NCBI RefSeq assembly: GCF_002742635.1
Contig: NZ_PEGF01000001.1
Location: 992,001 to 1,056,000 of the forward strand
From: Caulobacter sp. X
GTDB lineage: Bacteria > Pseudomonadota > Alphaproteobacteria > Caulobacterales > Caulobacteraceae
DNA length: 64,000 nt
Direction of reading: 5' to 3'
Part shown: positions 7,635 to 15,593 of the stretch, in pieces
Layout of the letters: each line of letters begins with the position of its first letter
Numbering within the stretch: the stretch's first letter is position 1
Program-made: the position numbers and the translations under genes
Notes under the pieces: model-generated
What the model saw: the letters and a program-made list of their open reading frames with translations, nothing else
Told to the model about the DNA's origin: nothing
The model's database searches: none

Positions 7635-9482
7635 ATGGTCATGGCGCGAGGACGTTCGAGCATCCGCGACAATCCCCTCACCTTGGCCCTTGTTCGGCAG
7701 GCGTCGCGCAACAGCGTCGCGACGATGGCTGTGCAAGCCGCGGCCGCGATCGGCGTGACCCTGGCCACCTTGCCGTCCGAACGGCCGGTGTACTGGATGT
7801 GGCTCACGGCGACCCTGGCCGTCCTGGCCGCGCGCGTGGTTGTGGATCGCCTGCTGGCTTCGGCGTTGAAGGGCGGCCCGCTCGCGCGCCACCTGGACCA
7901 GATCGTCCTCGCCTTCTCCGCCGGCCTGCTGATCAGCGCCGCCTTGTGGGCCCTGCTGGCTTGGGCGCGCTTTCCCATAGACAGCCAGCGTACGCGCTTC
8001 GTGATCATCGTGGTGTTGTCGGCCTTGGCTGGCGGCGCCACCGGCGTCCTGTCGCCGATGAAGGCGACGGGACGAATCTATATCTCGCTGATCCTGCTGC
8101 CAGCGTCCGCGGCTCTGCTAATCGGCCCTGATCGCGCCTTGGGCTTGCTGGGCGTCGCGTTCTGGCTGGTCATGCTGGCGGGCCATCGCAACAACCACGC
8201 CCTGCTGGTCGACTCCGTCCAGCTGCGCGACCAGAACCGCGACCTGGTCGAGGCCCTGGCGCGCCGCAGCCACGATCTCAATAGCCTGAACCAGGAGCTG
8301 GAGGCCCGGGTCGCGCTGCGCACCCGCCAATTGCAGGAAGCCACCGAGCGCGCTCAAAGCGCCAACGAGGCCAAGTCACGCTTCCTGGCCACGGTCAGTC
8401 ACGAGATGCGCACGCCGCTGAACGCCATCCTCGGCCTGGGACAGATCCTGGCCCGCTCCTCGCTCAACAGGAAGCAGCGCGAACAGGTGGTGGAGATGAA
8501 GGGCGCCGCCCGACGGCTGCGCATGATGATCGACGACGTGCTGGATCTTTGCCAGCTGGACGACGGCGAACTGCAGCTGAAGCCTCGGCCGTTCCAGCTG
8601 ACCGCCCTGGCGCAATCGCTGGACAATCTTCATCGGCCGACGGCCGAGGCGCGCGGCCTGCGCTTGACCATGCAACTCGAGGCGGGCCAGGGCGAGAGCA
8701 GGCTCGGCGACATTGACCGCCTGCGCCAGGTGATCAGCGTCCTGATCGACAACGCCTTGAAGTTCACCCATGAGGGCGGCGTCGATTGCCGGATCAGCGG
8801 CGCGGGCGATGACCTGCGGATCGAGGTCAGCGACACCGGCGACGGCGTCGCGCCCGAAAAAATGGCGGTGATCTTCGAGCGCTTCAGCCAGATCGACGAC
8901 TCGACCAAGCGCGCGGCGGGCGGCATCGGCCTGGGTCTGGCGCTCTGCCAAGGCCTGGTCGCCAAGATGGGCGGCGATATGTCGGCCTCCTCGCGGCCCG
9001 GTCGCGGATCGACCTTCAGTCTGCGCATCCCCTGCCCGACCATCGCCGAGACGCCGCAACGCGCGCCGGGTCCGCGCGCCGAGGATGAGGAACATCCCAC
9101 CCTGCTGGTCGTCGACGACAACGCCATGAACCGCGAGATCATCGCCGCCCTGGTCGAGCCGTTCGGCATCGCCTGCGGCTTCGCCGCCGATGGTCGCGAA
9201 GCGGTGGAGGCCTGGCGGAGTCAGCCTTGGGACGCGATCTTCATGGACGTCCACATGCCGGTGATGGACGGCGTGGAAGCCACCCGCGCCATTCGTCGGG
9301 AAGAAGGCCGCCTGGGACGGCCGCGCGTGCCGATCGTGGCGGTGACCGCCAGCCTGATGGAACAGGAAACCGCCGGCTACCACGCCGCCGGCATGGATGA
9401 TGTTCTGCCCAAGCCGATCGAAGTCAGCGCCCTGGCCGAGATGCTGGCCCGCTGCGTCGGCGGCGAGACGTCCGAGACCTGA
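7635..9482 (+). CDS. Membrane hybrid sensor histidine kinase/response regulator
   Basis: 615 residues. Residues about 27-190 are hydrophobic, with roughly five or six transmembrane helices, so the sensor region is embedded in the membrane. A coiled linker (about 195-245) leads to HisKA with FLATVSHEMRTPLN (phospho-His256). The HATPase_c domain follows: N box VLIDNALKF, G boxes DTGDGV and GGIGLGLAL. A receiver domain occupies about 488-610: acidic pair in LLVVDDN, phospho-acceptor Asp538 in FMDVHMPVMDG, Lys593 in LPKPI. No HPt domain is attached, so the receiver either autoregulates or passes phosphate to a separate HPt. ATG 7641 is an alternative start. Confidence 0.9.
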   Translation: MVMARGRSSIRDNPLTLALVRQASRNSVATMAVQAAAAIGVTLATLPSERPVYWMWLTATLAVLAARVVVDRLLASALKGGPLARHLDQIVLAFSAGLLISAALWALLAWARFPIDSQRTRFVIIVVLSALAGGATGVLSPMKATGRIYISLILLPASAALLIGPDRALGLLGVAFWLVMLAGHRNNHALLVDSVQLRDQNRDLVEALARRSHDLNSLNQELEARVALRTRQLQEATERAQSANEAKSRFLATVSHEMRTPLNAILGLGQILARSSLNRKQREQVVEMKGAARRLRMMIDDVLDLCQLDDGELQLKPRPFQLTALAQSLDNLHRPTAEARGLRLTMQLEAGQGESRLGDIDRLRQVISVLIDNALKFTHEGGVDCRISGAGDDLRIEVSDTGDGVAPEKMAVIFERFSQIDDSTKRAAGGIGLGLALCQGLVAKMGGDMSASSRPGRGSTFSLRIPCPTIAETPQRAPGPRAEDEEHPTLLVVDDNAMNREIIAALVEPFGIACGFAADGREAVEAWRSQPWDAIFMDVHMPVMDGVEATRAIRREEGRLGRPRVPIVAVTASLMEQETAGYHAAGMDDVLPKPIEVSALAEMLARCVGGETSET

Positions 9483-9512
9483 CGTTCCGGCGAAATCAGA
9501 TCGCGCCGACGC

Positions 9513-9540
9513 TTGAGTAGCGCCCCGAGCCGGGCTAAAC
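9513..9540 (+). promoter_or_regulatory. Predicted housekeeping promoter for tRNA-Gly
   Basis: TTGAGT (9513-9518), 15-base spacer, GCTAAAC (9534-9540). It fits the Caulobacter sigma-73 pattern (TTGAC-type -35, GCTANA-type -10) and sits about 15 bases before the mature tRNA 5' end. Confidence 0.5.
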
Positions 9541-9554
9541 GGAGCGTCCCTTTG

Positions 9555-9629
9555 GCGGGCGTAGTTCAGAGGTAGAACGTCAGCTTCCCAAGCTGAATGT
9601 CGGGGGTTCGATTCCCCCCGCCCGCTCCA
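9555..9629 (+). tRNA. tRNA-Gly, anticodon CCC
   Basis: Full cloverleaf. Acceptor GCGGGCG (9555-9561) pairs with CGCCCGC (9619-9625), then discriminator T and an encoded CCA (9627-9629). D arm GTTC...GAAC; anticodon stem TCAGC/GCTGA around loop TTCCCAA, giving anticodon CCC; T stem GGGGG/CCCCC around TTCGATT. It reads GGG glycine codons. Confidence 0.97.
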
Positions 9630-9706
9630 AGGTTTCCCTCATCGCGTTGACGCTCGCCGGCTTCGGGCGCACGATCACCTCAAACAGACGTTTGGGGAGA
9701 AACGCC

Positions 9707-10315
9707 ATGGCCGACGGCGCGGTCGATCCGCACGCCCATGATCGGGCCAAGTTCCACGCCATGGTCGATGGCACGGCCGAGGACTGGGCGATTATCGCCA
9801 ACGCCTCGATGGAGTTCGGTCGCGACCTGCCCAAGCGCCTGATCGCGCATCTGAACCTGCTGAAGGGCGATTGCGGCGGCTTCGCCATCGACCGGCTGGA
9901 GCACAGCCTGCAGACCGCCACCCGCGCCCACCAAGCCGGCGAGGACGAGGAATATGTCGTCTGCGCCCTGCTGCACGACATCGGCGACATCCTGGGTCCG
10001 CGCAATCACGCCGACATCGCCGCGGCGATCCTGCAGCCTTTCGTGTCGGAGCGGAACCACTGGATGGTGGCGCACCACGCGATCTTCCAAGGCTACTATT
10101 TCTTCCACCACCTGGGTCTGGACCGGAACCTGCGCGACCAGTTCCGGGGCCATCCGGACTTCGAGTACACGGCCAAGTTCTGCCACGTGTACGACCAGGA
10201 AGCCTTCGATCCGAACTTCCAGTCAATGCCGCTGGAGGCGTTCGAGCCGATGCTGGGGCGGGTGATGACGACGCCCAAGCGGTCGATCTACATGCCCTCG
10301 CGGGCGGCGGAGTAA
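9707..10315 (+). CDS. HD-domain protein, putative metal-dependent hydrolase or oxygenase
   Basis: 202 residues. HD-superfamily metal ligands are visible: His66 in RLEHSLQTA, the His90-Asp91 pair in ALLHDIGD, His101 and the HH pair at 123-124 in MVAHHAIFQGYYF. The pattern is close to the small HD proteins related to PhnZ and inositol oxygenase, which can hold two irons, but the substrate is unknown. ATG 9707 is chosen because TTTGGGGAGAAACGCC supplies a clear ribosome site; an in-frame start at 9647 would run almost into the tRNA. Confidence 0.8.
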   Translation: MADGAVDPHAHDRAKFHAMVDGTAEDWAIIANASMEFGRDLPKRLIAHLNLLKGDCGGFAIDRLEHSLQTATRAHQAGEDEEYVVCALLHDIGDILGPRNHADIAAAILQPFVSERNHWMVAHHAIFQGYYFFHHLGLDRNLRDQFRGHPDFEYTAKFCHVYDQEAFDPNFQSMPLEAFEPMLGRVMTTPKRSIYMPSRAAE

Positions 10316-10316
10316 A

Positions 10317-10340
10317 CGGCCCTCCCTTTCGGAAGGGCCG
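10317..10340. terminator. Hairpin between convergent genes
   Basis: CGGCCCTCC (10317-10325), loop CTTTC, GGAAGGGCCG (10331-10340), one mismatch. It lies between the ends of the HD gene and the TraB gene. No T run follows on either strand, so termination is only suggested. Confidence 0.4.
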
Positions 10341-10348
10341 CCAAGGTC

Positions 10349-11239
10349 CTACTCGATCCGTTCGGCCTTGATCCCCAGCTTGGCCAGCTGGACCTGGACG
10401 CTGTCGGGGCCCACGAGGTGGCCAGAGCCGACCGCGACGAAGCTGACGCCCGATCCGGCGAGCTTGGTCTTCAGCTGGCTAGCCCAATCCTGATTGCGCT
10501 TGACCAGCAGCAGATCGTAGAGCTCGGGATATTCGCCCTTCATCTCGGCGACGAACTGTTTCTCCAGCTCGCTGACGTCGCCGGCGGCCCAGGCGGCGAC
10601 CATCTTGTCGATCTTGGCCACCCCCTCATCGACGTCGTCCAGGGTCGAGCGCAAGAAGTCGGCCTCGGTCTTGGGCGGCAGGTCGGCGAAGAAGCGGATC
10701 TGCTGCTCGGGGGTCTCGAGGCCGTTCTTGGCCTTGCCGGTCTCGGTCGCCGCCTTGACCAGCACCTGCTCCACGCCGCTGCGAGGGTCGTAGCCGGCCT
10801 TGATCACCGGCGCCATCGACAGCGACACGGCCGCCAGCCAGGGCCGCATCGACTCCAGGGCCTGAGGCGGCACGCCGCCGCCCTGGGCCAGCTCCGCCGC
10901 GTGCTTGAAGGCCTCCGGGCCGATCTTGCTGGACAGGGGCTTCGCCGGATCCAGGCCGTACTTCAGCACCAGAGGCTGCATCACCGCGGGGTCGTCGCCG
11001 CCCACGATCTCCAGCGTCAGCTCGCCGCTGCTCTTGAAGGCCTGATCGATCTTGGCCGAACGCCATTGGGTGTCGGGCTTGAGGATGTGGATCGTGCCGA
11101 ACAGGTAGATCGTCGAGTCCTTGTCCTTGATCGCCCACAGGGCGGGTTCGGCCAGGACCGGTCCGGCGACGGCCAGGGCGATGGCGGAGATCAGGCCCGT
11201 GCAAAGGCGGCGGGCGTGGCGGTTCAGGTCTCGAAGCAT
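10349..11239 (-). CDS. TraB/GumN family exported protein
   Basis: 296 residues. Signal peptide (residues 1 to about 31, ending VLAEP), then the TraB/GumN start PALWAIKDKDSTIYLFGTIHILKP. The GTIH block and the C-terminal VAVGSGHLVGPDSV segment carry the conserved residues proposed as metal-binding or catalytic in this family, which is related to TIKI proteases. The substrate is not known. The start ATG 11239 is preceded by TAGGAGTGACC. It lies downstream of the secreted alpha/beta hydrolase on the same strand. Confidence 0.85.
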   Translation of the reverse strand: MLRDLNRHARRLCTGLISAIALAVAGPVLAEPALWAIKDKDSTIYLFGTIHILKPDTQWRSAKIDQAFKSSGELTLEIVGGDDPAVMQPLVLKYGLDPAKPLSSKIGPEAFKHAAELAQGGGVPPQALESMRPWLAAVSLSMAPVIKAGYDPRSGVEQVLVKAATETGKAKNGLETPEQQIRFFADLPPKTEADFLRSTLDDVDEGVAKIDKMVAAWAAGDVSELEKQFVAEMKGEYPELYDLLLVKRNQDWASQLKTKLAGSGVSFVAVGSGHLVGPDSVQVQLAKLGIKAERIE

Positions 11240-11309
11240 GGTCACTCCTAGGGATGGATTGAGGGTTGGATGGGTTTGCGGCGACGGCAAGGTCCGATCG
11301 CCGCGGGAA

Positions 11310-12197
11310 CTATCGGAGGAAGGTCTCGACCGCCTCGGCGAAAGCCTTGGGCTGGTCCAGCATGATGAAGTGGCGGCTGTCGTCGACGCGCTTGAGGGAG
11401 ACGCCCGGCAGGCCGGCATAGGCGTCGGCGTAGATCTTCTCGATCATCGCCACAGGCGCGCCGGCGGCCGGGTCAAAGGGATAGAGCAGGGTCGTCGGCG
11501 CCTTGACGCCGCCAAGGCCCGGGCGGGCGTCGGTGGTCAGCAGGTCGTACATCGCCCGGCCGACGACCGATTGCGACGAGGCCTTGGACCAGGCCAGCAT
11601 CAGCGCCTGGCCCTCGGGGGACTTCGCGTAGCGCGGCGCGGCCATGGCCTGCTGGCTGGCGAAGGCTTCGGCGCTCATGGCGATCGTGGCGTCGCGCATC
11701 GCCGCGGCCTGCGGCTTGACGCTGTCGGGCGTAGCGGTCGGCGAAAACAGCAGCGAGAAGAACGGCAGGCTGTCGACAATCATCAGCCGGCCGACGTCCT
11801 CCGGGTGACGCTCAGCCAGCAGCAGGCCGGTGAAGCCGCCCATCGAGTGGCCGATCACCGCCGGCGACTTCAGGTGGTTGGCCTTGATGTAGGCGTCGAC
11901 GGCCTCGACCAGGGGCTCGACCACCGGACCTTCGGCGTTGCCGGCGACCGGCGCGCCGGCGAAGCCCGCCACCTGCACGACGTGGACGCGATGCGAGGTC
12001 GAGAGCTGTTTGACGGTCGCGTCCCAGACGGCGGCGGACGAGGCCAGGCCGGGGATCAGCACGACATCGGGGCCCTTGCCCGTGACGGTGACGGTCATTC
12101 GATCGGCGGCGCTGGCGCGGCCGCCAAACACGCCGAGCGCGGCCAGGATCGCCATGATGACGGCGAACAGATGGGCGCGGGGCATCAGCTTTTGCAT
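11310..12197 (-). CDS. Secreted alpha/beta hydrolase
   Basis: 295 residues. A signal peptide (MQKLMPRAHLF... to ASAAD, about 31 residues) precedes a compact hydrolase fold: oxyanion strand VVLIPGLASS, nucleophile elbow GHSMGG, an acid in the TTLLYPFDPAAG region, and a late His in DDSRHFIMLDQP. Likely a periplasmic esterase or lipase-type enzyme; the substrate is unknown. ATG 12197 follows AAGGAGAGCACG. The frame runs on upstream to 12590, but that part antiparallels other genes and has no signal-peptide sense. Confidence 0.85.
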   Translation of the reverse strand: MQKLMPRAHLFAVIMAILAALGVFGGRASAADRMTVTVTGKGPDVVLIPGLASSAAVWDATVKQLSTSHRVHVVQVAGFAGAPVAGNAEGPVVEPLVEAVDAYIKANHLKSPAVIGHSMGGFTGLLLAERHPEDVGRLMIVDSLPFFSLLFSPTATPDSVKPQAAAMRDATIAMSAEAFASQQAMAAPRYAKSPEGQALMLAWSKASSQSVVGRAMYDLLTTDARPGLGGVKAPTTLLYPFDPAAGAPVAMIEKIYADAYAGLPGVSLKRVDDSRHFIMLDQPKAFAEAVETFLR

Positions 12198-12304
12198 CGT
12201 GCTCTCCTTGGGAAACGGGGCATGCGCAAGGGTTCGGCGACAAGCGCCGAGCGGTGCGGATTGAAAGGATGGGTCGGGGCTAAGGGCCCCGGGCGGACGA
12301 GGCC

Positions 12305-12499
12305 CTAGGCCTCGTCCTGGAAGATGGCCTCGATGGGCTGCTCGAACAGCCGAGCGATCTTGAAGGCCAGCGGCAGGCTGGGATCGTACTTGCCCGTCTC
12401 CAGAGCGTTGACGGTCTGGCGGGACACTTCGAGCCGGTCGGCGAGATCGGCCTGGCTCCAGTCCCGCTCGGCGCGGAGGACCTTCAGGCGGTTCTTCAT
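12305..12499 (-). CDS. Small XRE-family transcriptional regulator
   Basis: 64 residues, essentially one helix-turn-helix domain: LKVLRAERDWSQADLADRLEVSRQTVNALETGKYDPSLPLAFKIARLF. It resembles the short YozG/YgzD-type repressors that sit beside small membrane-protein genes. Its ATG overlaps the stop of the upstream membrane gene (ATGA at 12496-12499), so the two are cotranslated. The cluster of TTGTCAT elements at 13826-13908 before the first gene of this run is a plausible operator. Confidence 0.9.
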   Translation of the reverse strand: MKNRLKVLRAERDWSQADLADRLEVSRQTVNALETGKYDPSLPLAFKIARLFEQPIEAIFQDEA

Positions 12500-13080
12500 T
12501 GGTACCGCCTCCGGATGAAGGGCTGGCTGAAGCCCCAGGCCAGGCAGAACAGCGGGAAGACCAGGAACAGCGGCGGCGCGGGAACCACATCGGCGTTGCT
12601 GAGGAAGCCCCAGACGGTGGTCACCGCCAGCACGACGCCCAGCCCCCAGATCATCGCCTCGACATGCACGGCGCGTTCGAATTCGTCGGGCTCTTCCTTG
12701 AGATAGAGGCCCATGACGACCAGCACGCCGAGGATCGGAACAGCGGGCGCGGCGGCGACCAGCCACAGCAACGGCCCCGACAGGTCCACGCGATGCAGCA
12801 GATAGATCGAGCCCATCAGAACCAGGCAGTAGCTCATCAGGGCCACCGACAGCCGCCGACGGTACCGTTTCATCACCGGACCGATCCGCCCCGCCTTCAG
12901 CCTGGCCGTGCCGAAGAAGACATAGGCCAGGTAGACGACGAACCAGGCGAACAGCGCGATCGGCAGCGCCAGGCCCTTCAACACGTGGGAGAAGGCCAGC
13001 CAGAACGGAATGGCGGACAAAGCGACCGCGCCGGCGGCGAACAGGGCCCACTTGGACCAGGTCGGCATAGACTGGGCCAT
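12496..13080 (-). CDS. Multi-pass membrane protein of unknown function
   Basis: 194 residues with about five or six hydrophobic helices (near residues 10-30, 38-55, 80-96, 102-124, 145-165, 170-188) and a charged cytoplasmic patch (MKRYRRRLS). I recognise no catalytic motif. A strong ribosome site, AAAGGAGG, precedes ATG 13080. The stop overlaps the XRE regulator start. With 13104-13541 it looks like a pair of related small integral membrane proteins under one regulator. Confidence 0.8.
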   Translation of the reverse strand: MAQSMPTWSKWALFAAGAVALSAIPFWLAFSHVLKGLALPIALFAWFVVYLAYVFFGTARLKAGRIGPVMKRYRRRLSVALMSYCLVLMGSIYLLHRVDLSGPLLWLVAAAPAVPILGVLVVMGLYLKEEPDEFERAVHVEAMIWGLGVVLAVTTVWGFLSNADVVPAPPLFLVFPLFCLAWGFSQPFIRRRYQ

Positions 13081-13103
13081 GACGGCCTCCTTTCGATTTG
13101 GAA

Positions 13104-13541
13104 TTAGCGCTGACGCAGCCACCAGCCGGCCCAGGCCAAGCCGTAGCCAACGAGTTGCACGGTGATGAGGCCCACGACGCCAATCGCGACCCATTCGGCC
13201 GGCGCGTGCTGACCCATCAGCGAAACAAGGCGGGCGTCGCCGATCAGGAATGGGATCGGCAGCACCAGAGCCATCGCGGTCGAACCGCCCCACATCCACG
13301 CGAACTTGTGGGCTTCGCGCGCCGCCTCGTCGATGTTGCGCCAATAGGCGAGGCTGGTGACCGAGCCCAGCACGATCAGCACGACCAGGATGGCGCCGAT
13401 CATGGCGGGCGGGATCGTCAGACCCATGTCCCTGACGACGTAGTAGCCGGCGCCGCAAACCGCGCCGACCAGGAACGCCCCAAGCAAGCCCCGCAGCGCG
13501 ACCGCCTGGCGACGCGTCTGTCGGTTGATGTGTTCGCTCAT
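13104..13541 (-). CDS. Small membrane protein of unknown function
   Basis: 145 residues. Four likely transmembrane helices: about 17-35, 45-63, 80-100 and 117-137. Between helices 2 and 3 lies NIDEAAREAHKFAWMWGGS, and the sequence ends WLRQR. This layout is common in small proteins encoded beside YozG-type regulators. The start ATG 13541 follows TAGGGGGTTCATCG. It is 23 bases upstream of the next membrane-protein gene on the same strand. Confidence 0.8.
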   Translation of the reverse strand: MSEHINRQTRRQAVALRGLLGAFLVGAVCGAGYYVVRDMGLTIPPAMIGAILVVLIVLGSVTSLAYWRNIDEAAREAHKFAWMWGGSTAMALVLPIPFLIGDARLVSLMGQHAPAEWVAIGVVGLITVQLVGYGLAWAGWWLRQR

Positions 13542-13566
13542 CGATGAACCCCCTATCCGCTTACGA

Positions 13567-13827
13567 CTAAAGGGCGGCCAGCGCTTCGACGGCGCCGTCC
13601 TGCTCCGCAGGCGTTTCAGCCTCCGGCGCGGGCGAACGATCGCGGAAGACGAAGAGCACGATCGCGGCGAGCGCGGCCAGACCCACGCCGACGGCGGTCG
13701 CCAGGATCGGACCACCCATGTCGCGCGCGGCGCAGACGGCGGTGACGATGGCGCCAGAGCTGGCGGCCATGCCCATGGCCAGCTTATCCGTGCGGCTGAC
13801 GGGTGTGCGCTGGGCGATCTTCTTCAT
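13567..13827 (-). CDS. Small two-helix membrane protein, first gene of the operon
   Basis: 86 residues with two hydrophobic segments (about residues 16-34 and 39-60) and an acidic, Ala-rich tail. No family recognised. A textbook ribosome site, GAGGAGGCTTGTC, precedes ATG 13827; an in-frame upstream ATG (13866) lies inside the operator-like repeats and lacks one. It is 25 bases upstream of the next gene, so 13827-12305 reads as one four-gene operon ending with its regulator. Confidence 0.75.
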   Translation of the reverse strand: MKKIAQRTPVSRTDKLAMGMAASSGAIVTAVCAARDMGGPILATAVGVGLAALAAIVLFVFRDRSPAPEAETPAEQDGAVEALAAL

Positions 13828-13908
13828 GACAAGCCTCCTCGTCGAAATGACAAGGATGTTTGTCATGCAAAGACGAATTCATGTCAAGCAGTCTTGTCAT
13901 TTTGTCAT
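13826..13908. promoter_or_regulatory. Cluster of TTGTCAT/ATGACAA operator-like elements
   Basis: ATGACAAG at 13826-13833 (over the start codon); a perfect inverted pair ATGACAA (13847-13853) and TTGTCAT (13860-13866); ATGTCAAG (13881-13888) opposed to CTTGTCAT (13893-13900), one mismatch; a further TTGTCAT at 13902-13908. Six copies in 83 bases directly before the membrane-protein operon strongly suggest a repressor site, most simply for the XRE protein encoded at the operon end. Confidence 0.6.
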
Positions 13909-13944
13909 GCAAACAAGACTAAATGACGGACAGGCTTGATGTTT

Positions 13945-14250
13945 TCAGGCGGCGCGTTGGTCCAGAAAGGGATCACGAACGATGGGCTCGCCGCCCATAA
14001 CGCCGCGCCAATGCACCGCCTCGAGGCGTTTGACGGCCAGGGCGCGCCCCAACACGCCGGGGCGCGTTCGACTGACGACTTCCCAGCCATAGCGCGAGAA
14101 GCGATCGCCAAAGTCGGACCAGCGGATCACGCGCCCCTGGGCGTCCTGTCGCCAGATCGCCTTGTCGCAGCCCGGGATGCGCGCGCAGCGCTCCCAGGCG
14201 TCGACGCGACTTTGAAGGACCAGGAACGGGTCTTGAGCATGACGGGCCAA
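13945..14250 (-). CDS. Hypothetical protein, TTG start
   Basis: 101 residues, no domain recognised. It is rich in Trp/Arg/Asp, with a conserved-looking middle (CDKAIWRQDAQGRVIRWSDFGDRFSRYGWEVVSR). No ATG or GTG occurs in frame before the upstream stop. TTG 14250 has GGAGG five bases ahead, which supports it. Codon use is like the neighbours. It could alternatively be a remnant. Confidence 0.45.
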   Translation of the reverse strand: MARHAQDPFLVLQSRVDAWERCARIPGCDKAIWRQDAQGRVIRWSDFGDRFSRYGWEVVSRTRPGVLGRALAVKRLEAVHWRGVMGGEPIVRDPFLDQRAA

Positions 14251-14407
14251 CTGGGCCTCCGTGATCTTCCATCCTCCGCGCCCGGCGACTCAGAAGATCA
14301 CCGCCCGCGAGGACGAGACCAGGATTTGTGCAACAACACGCACTGTCCACTAGATGTAGTGCGGCGCGTTGCCGCGCGGCGGCCCTGCGACAGGCTCGGC
14401 GTCGTCT

Positions 14408-15427
14408 TCAGGACCAGACTTTGAAGTGCTTGGAGAGCTTCAGGCCCTGGCGCTGGTAGTGCGATCCGCCCTCGCCATAGAGCCGCGCGGGACGGGCCGT
14501 CAGGGGCTCGTAGACGAGCCGCGCCACCGTCTGGCCATCCTCCAGCAGGAACGGCGTCTCGTGGCTGCGCACCTCCAGCACGCCCTTCGAACCCCGCGCC
14601 AGCGCCTCATCGGTGCCGAAACCGGGATCGAAGAAGCCGGCGTAGTGGACGCGGAATTCGCCGACCGACGGGTCGATCGGCGTCATCTCGGCCGCTTCCA
14701 TCACCGGGATCTCGATGTCGTCCTTGCTGGCCAGGATGTAGAACTCGCCCGGATCCAGCAGCAGCTCGCCATGACGAGCCTCCAGCGGCTCCCAGAAGTC
14801 GCGCGGATCGTGACCGTCCTCGTGGTCCAGGTCGACGACGCCGGCATGGCGACGGCCCCGGAAACCGACAATGCCGGTGGTCAAGTCGACGCCGACGCTG
14901 CGGATCGACAGCTTGGCCGGCTCGCCGCGCTTCAGGCGCAGCTGGTTCAGCCGCGTGCCGGCGCGCACCAGCACCGAGAAGGTCTGCGGCGCGATCTCGA
15001 TATAGAGCGGCCCCTCATAGCCCGCGTCGACGTCGTCGAAGGCGCGGCTGTGGTCGGTCAGCAGGCGCACGAAGACGTCCACCCGGCCGGTCGAGCTCTT
15101 GGGATTGCCGCGCGCCGAGACATTGCCCGGCAGCGCCAGGCGCTCCTGGATCTCGGCGATGTAGACGCAGCCCTTTTCCAGCACCGCGCCTTTGGTCAGG
15201 TCCAGCTCGTGCATGGCCACGTCCTTCAGACGCTCGGGCACGCGACGATGCAGGCCCGGCAGGAACGAGGCGCGGATCCGCCAGGCGCGCGCGCCTAGGC
15301 GCAGGTCCAGGCTGGCGGGCTGCACCTGATCCTTGTCGAACGGCGTGGCGGAGGTGATCGCCTCCTCGGCGATCAGGTCCTCGATCGTTTGGCAGGGAAG
15401 AATCCCCGCGGCGTGTGCGTCGGTCAT
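14408..15427 (-). CDS. dcd: 2'-deoxycytidine 5'-triphosphate deaminase (double-length dCTP deaminase family)
   Basis: 339 residues, roughly twice a standard Dcd subunit. It makes dUTP from dCTP for thymidylate synthesis. Two related halves are visible: PASLDLRLGARAWR with SARGNPKSSTGRVDVFVRLLTDHS in the first, and DPGEFYILASKDDIEIP with HYAGFFDPGFG in the second. The SxxGR-type and DxxLG-type blocks are dUTPase/Dcd trimer motifs. Start ATG 15427 (MTDAHAAG) is preferred; the upstream frame to 15505 has no support. It is divergent from metZ. Confidence 0.85.
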   Translation of the reverse strand: MTDAHAAGILPCQTIEDLIAEEAITSATPFDKDQVQPASLDLRLGARAWRIRASFLPGLHRRVPERLKDVAMHELDLTKGAVLEKGCVYIAEIQERLALPGNVSARGNPKSSTGRVDVFVRLLTDHSRAFDDVDAGYEGPLYIEIAPQTFSVLVRAGTRLNQLRLKRGEPAKLSIRSVGVDLTTGIVGFRGRRHAGVVDLDHEDGHDPRDFWEPLEARHGELLLDPGEFYILASKDDIEIPVMEAAEMTPIDPSVGEFRVHYAGFFDPGFGTDEALARGSKGVLEVRSHETPFLLEDGQTVARLVYEPLTARPARLYGEGGSHYQRQGLKLSKHFKVWS

Positions 15428-15593
15428 CGGCGCGACACTCGCCAAACCGGGCCGCAAAGGCAAGGCTCGGACGCAATGAGACAATCGACAGGCCAAGCGT
15501 GACAATTCTTCCGCCTCGCGGGCGGTGTTGTGGCTTGACCCAGCGTCCCCTCCCCCTCCTTATGCCGGCGTTTTACGCGTAGGAGGCAAGGCG

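Noticed and set aside
9580..10005. Minus-strand frame ending RAGGIEPPTFSLGS beside the tRNA
   Set aside because: A GGIEPPT-type end is the known false translation of a tRNA 3' half on the opposite strand; the plus-strand HD gene is real.
15428..15593. SAM-II riboswitch before metZ
   Set aside because: Looked for because alphaproteobacterial metZ genes often have one; no matching pseudoknot core seen, only a normal ribosome site.
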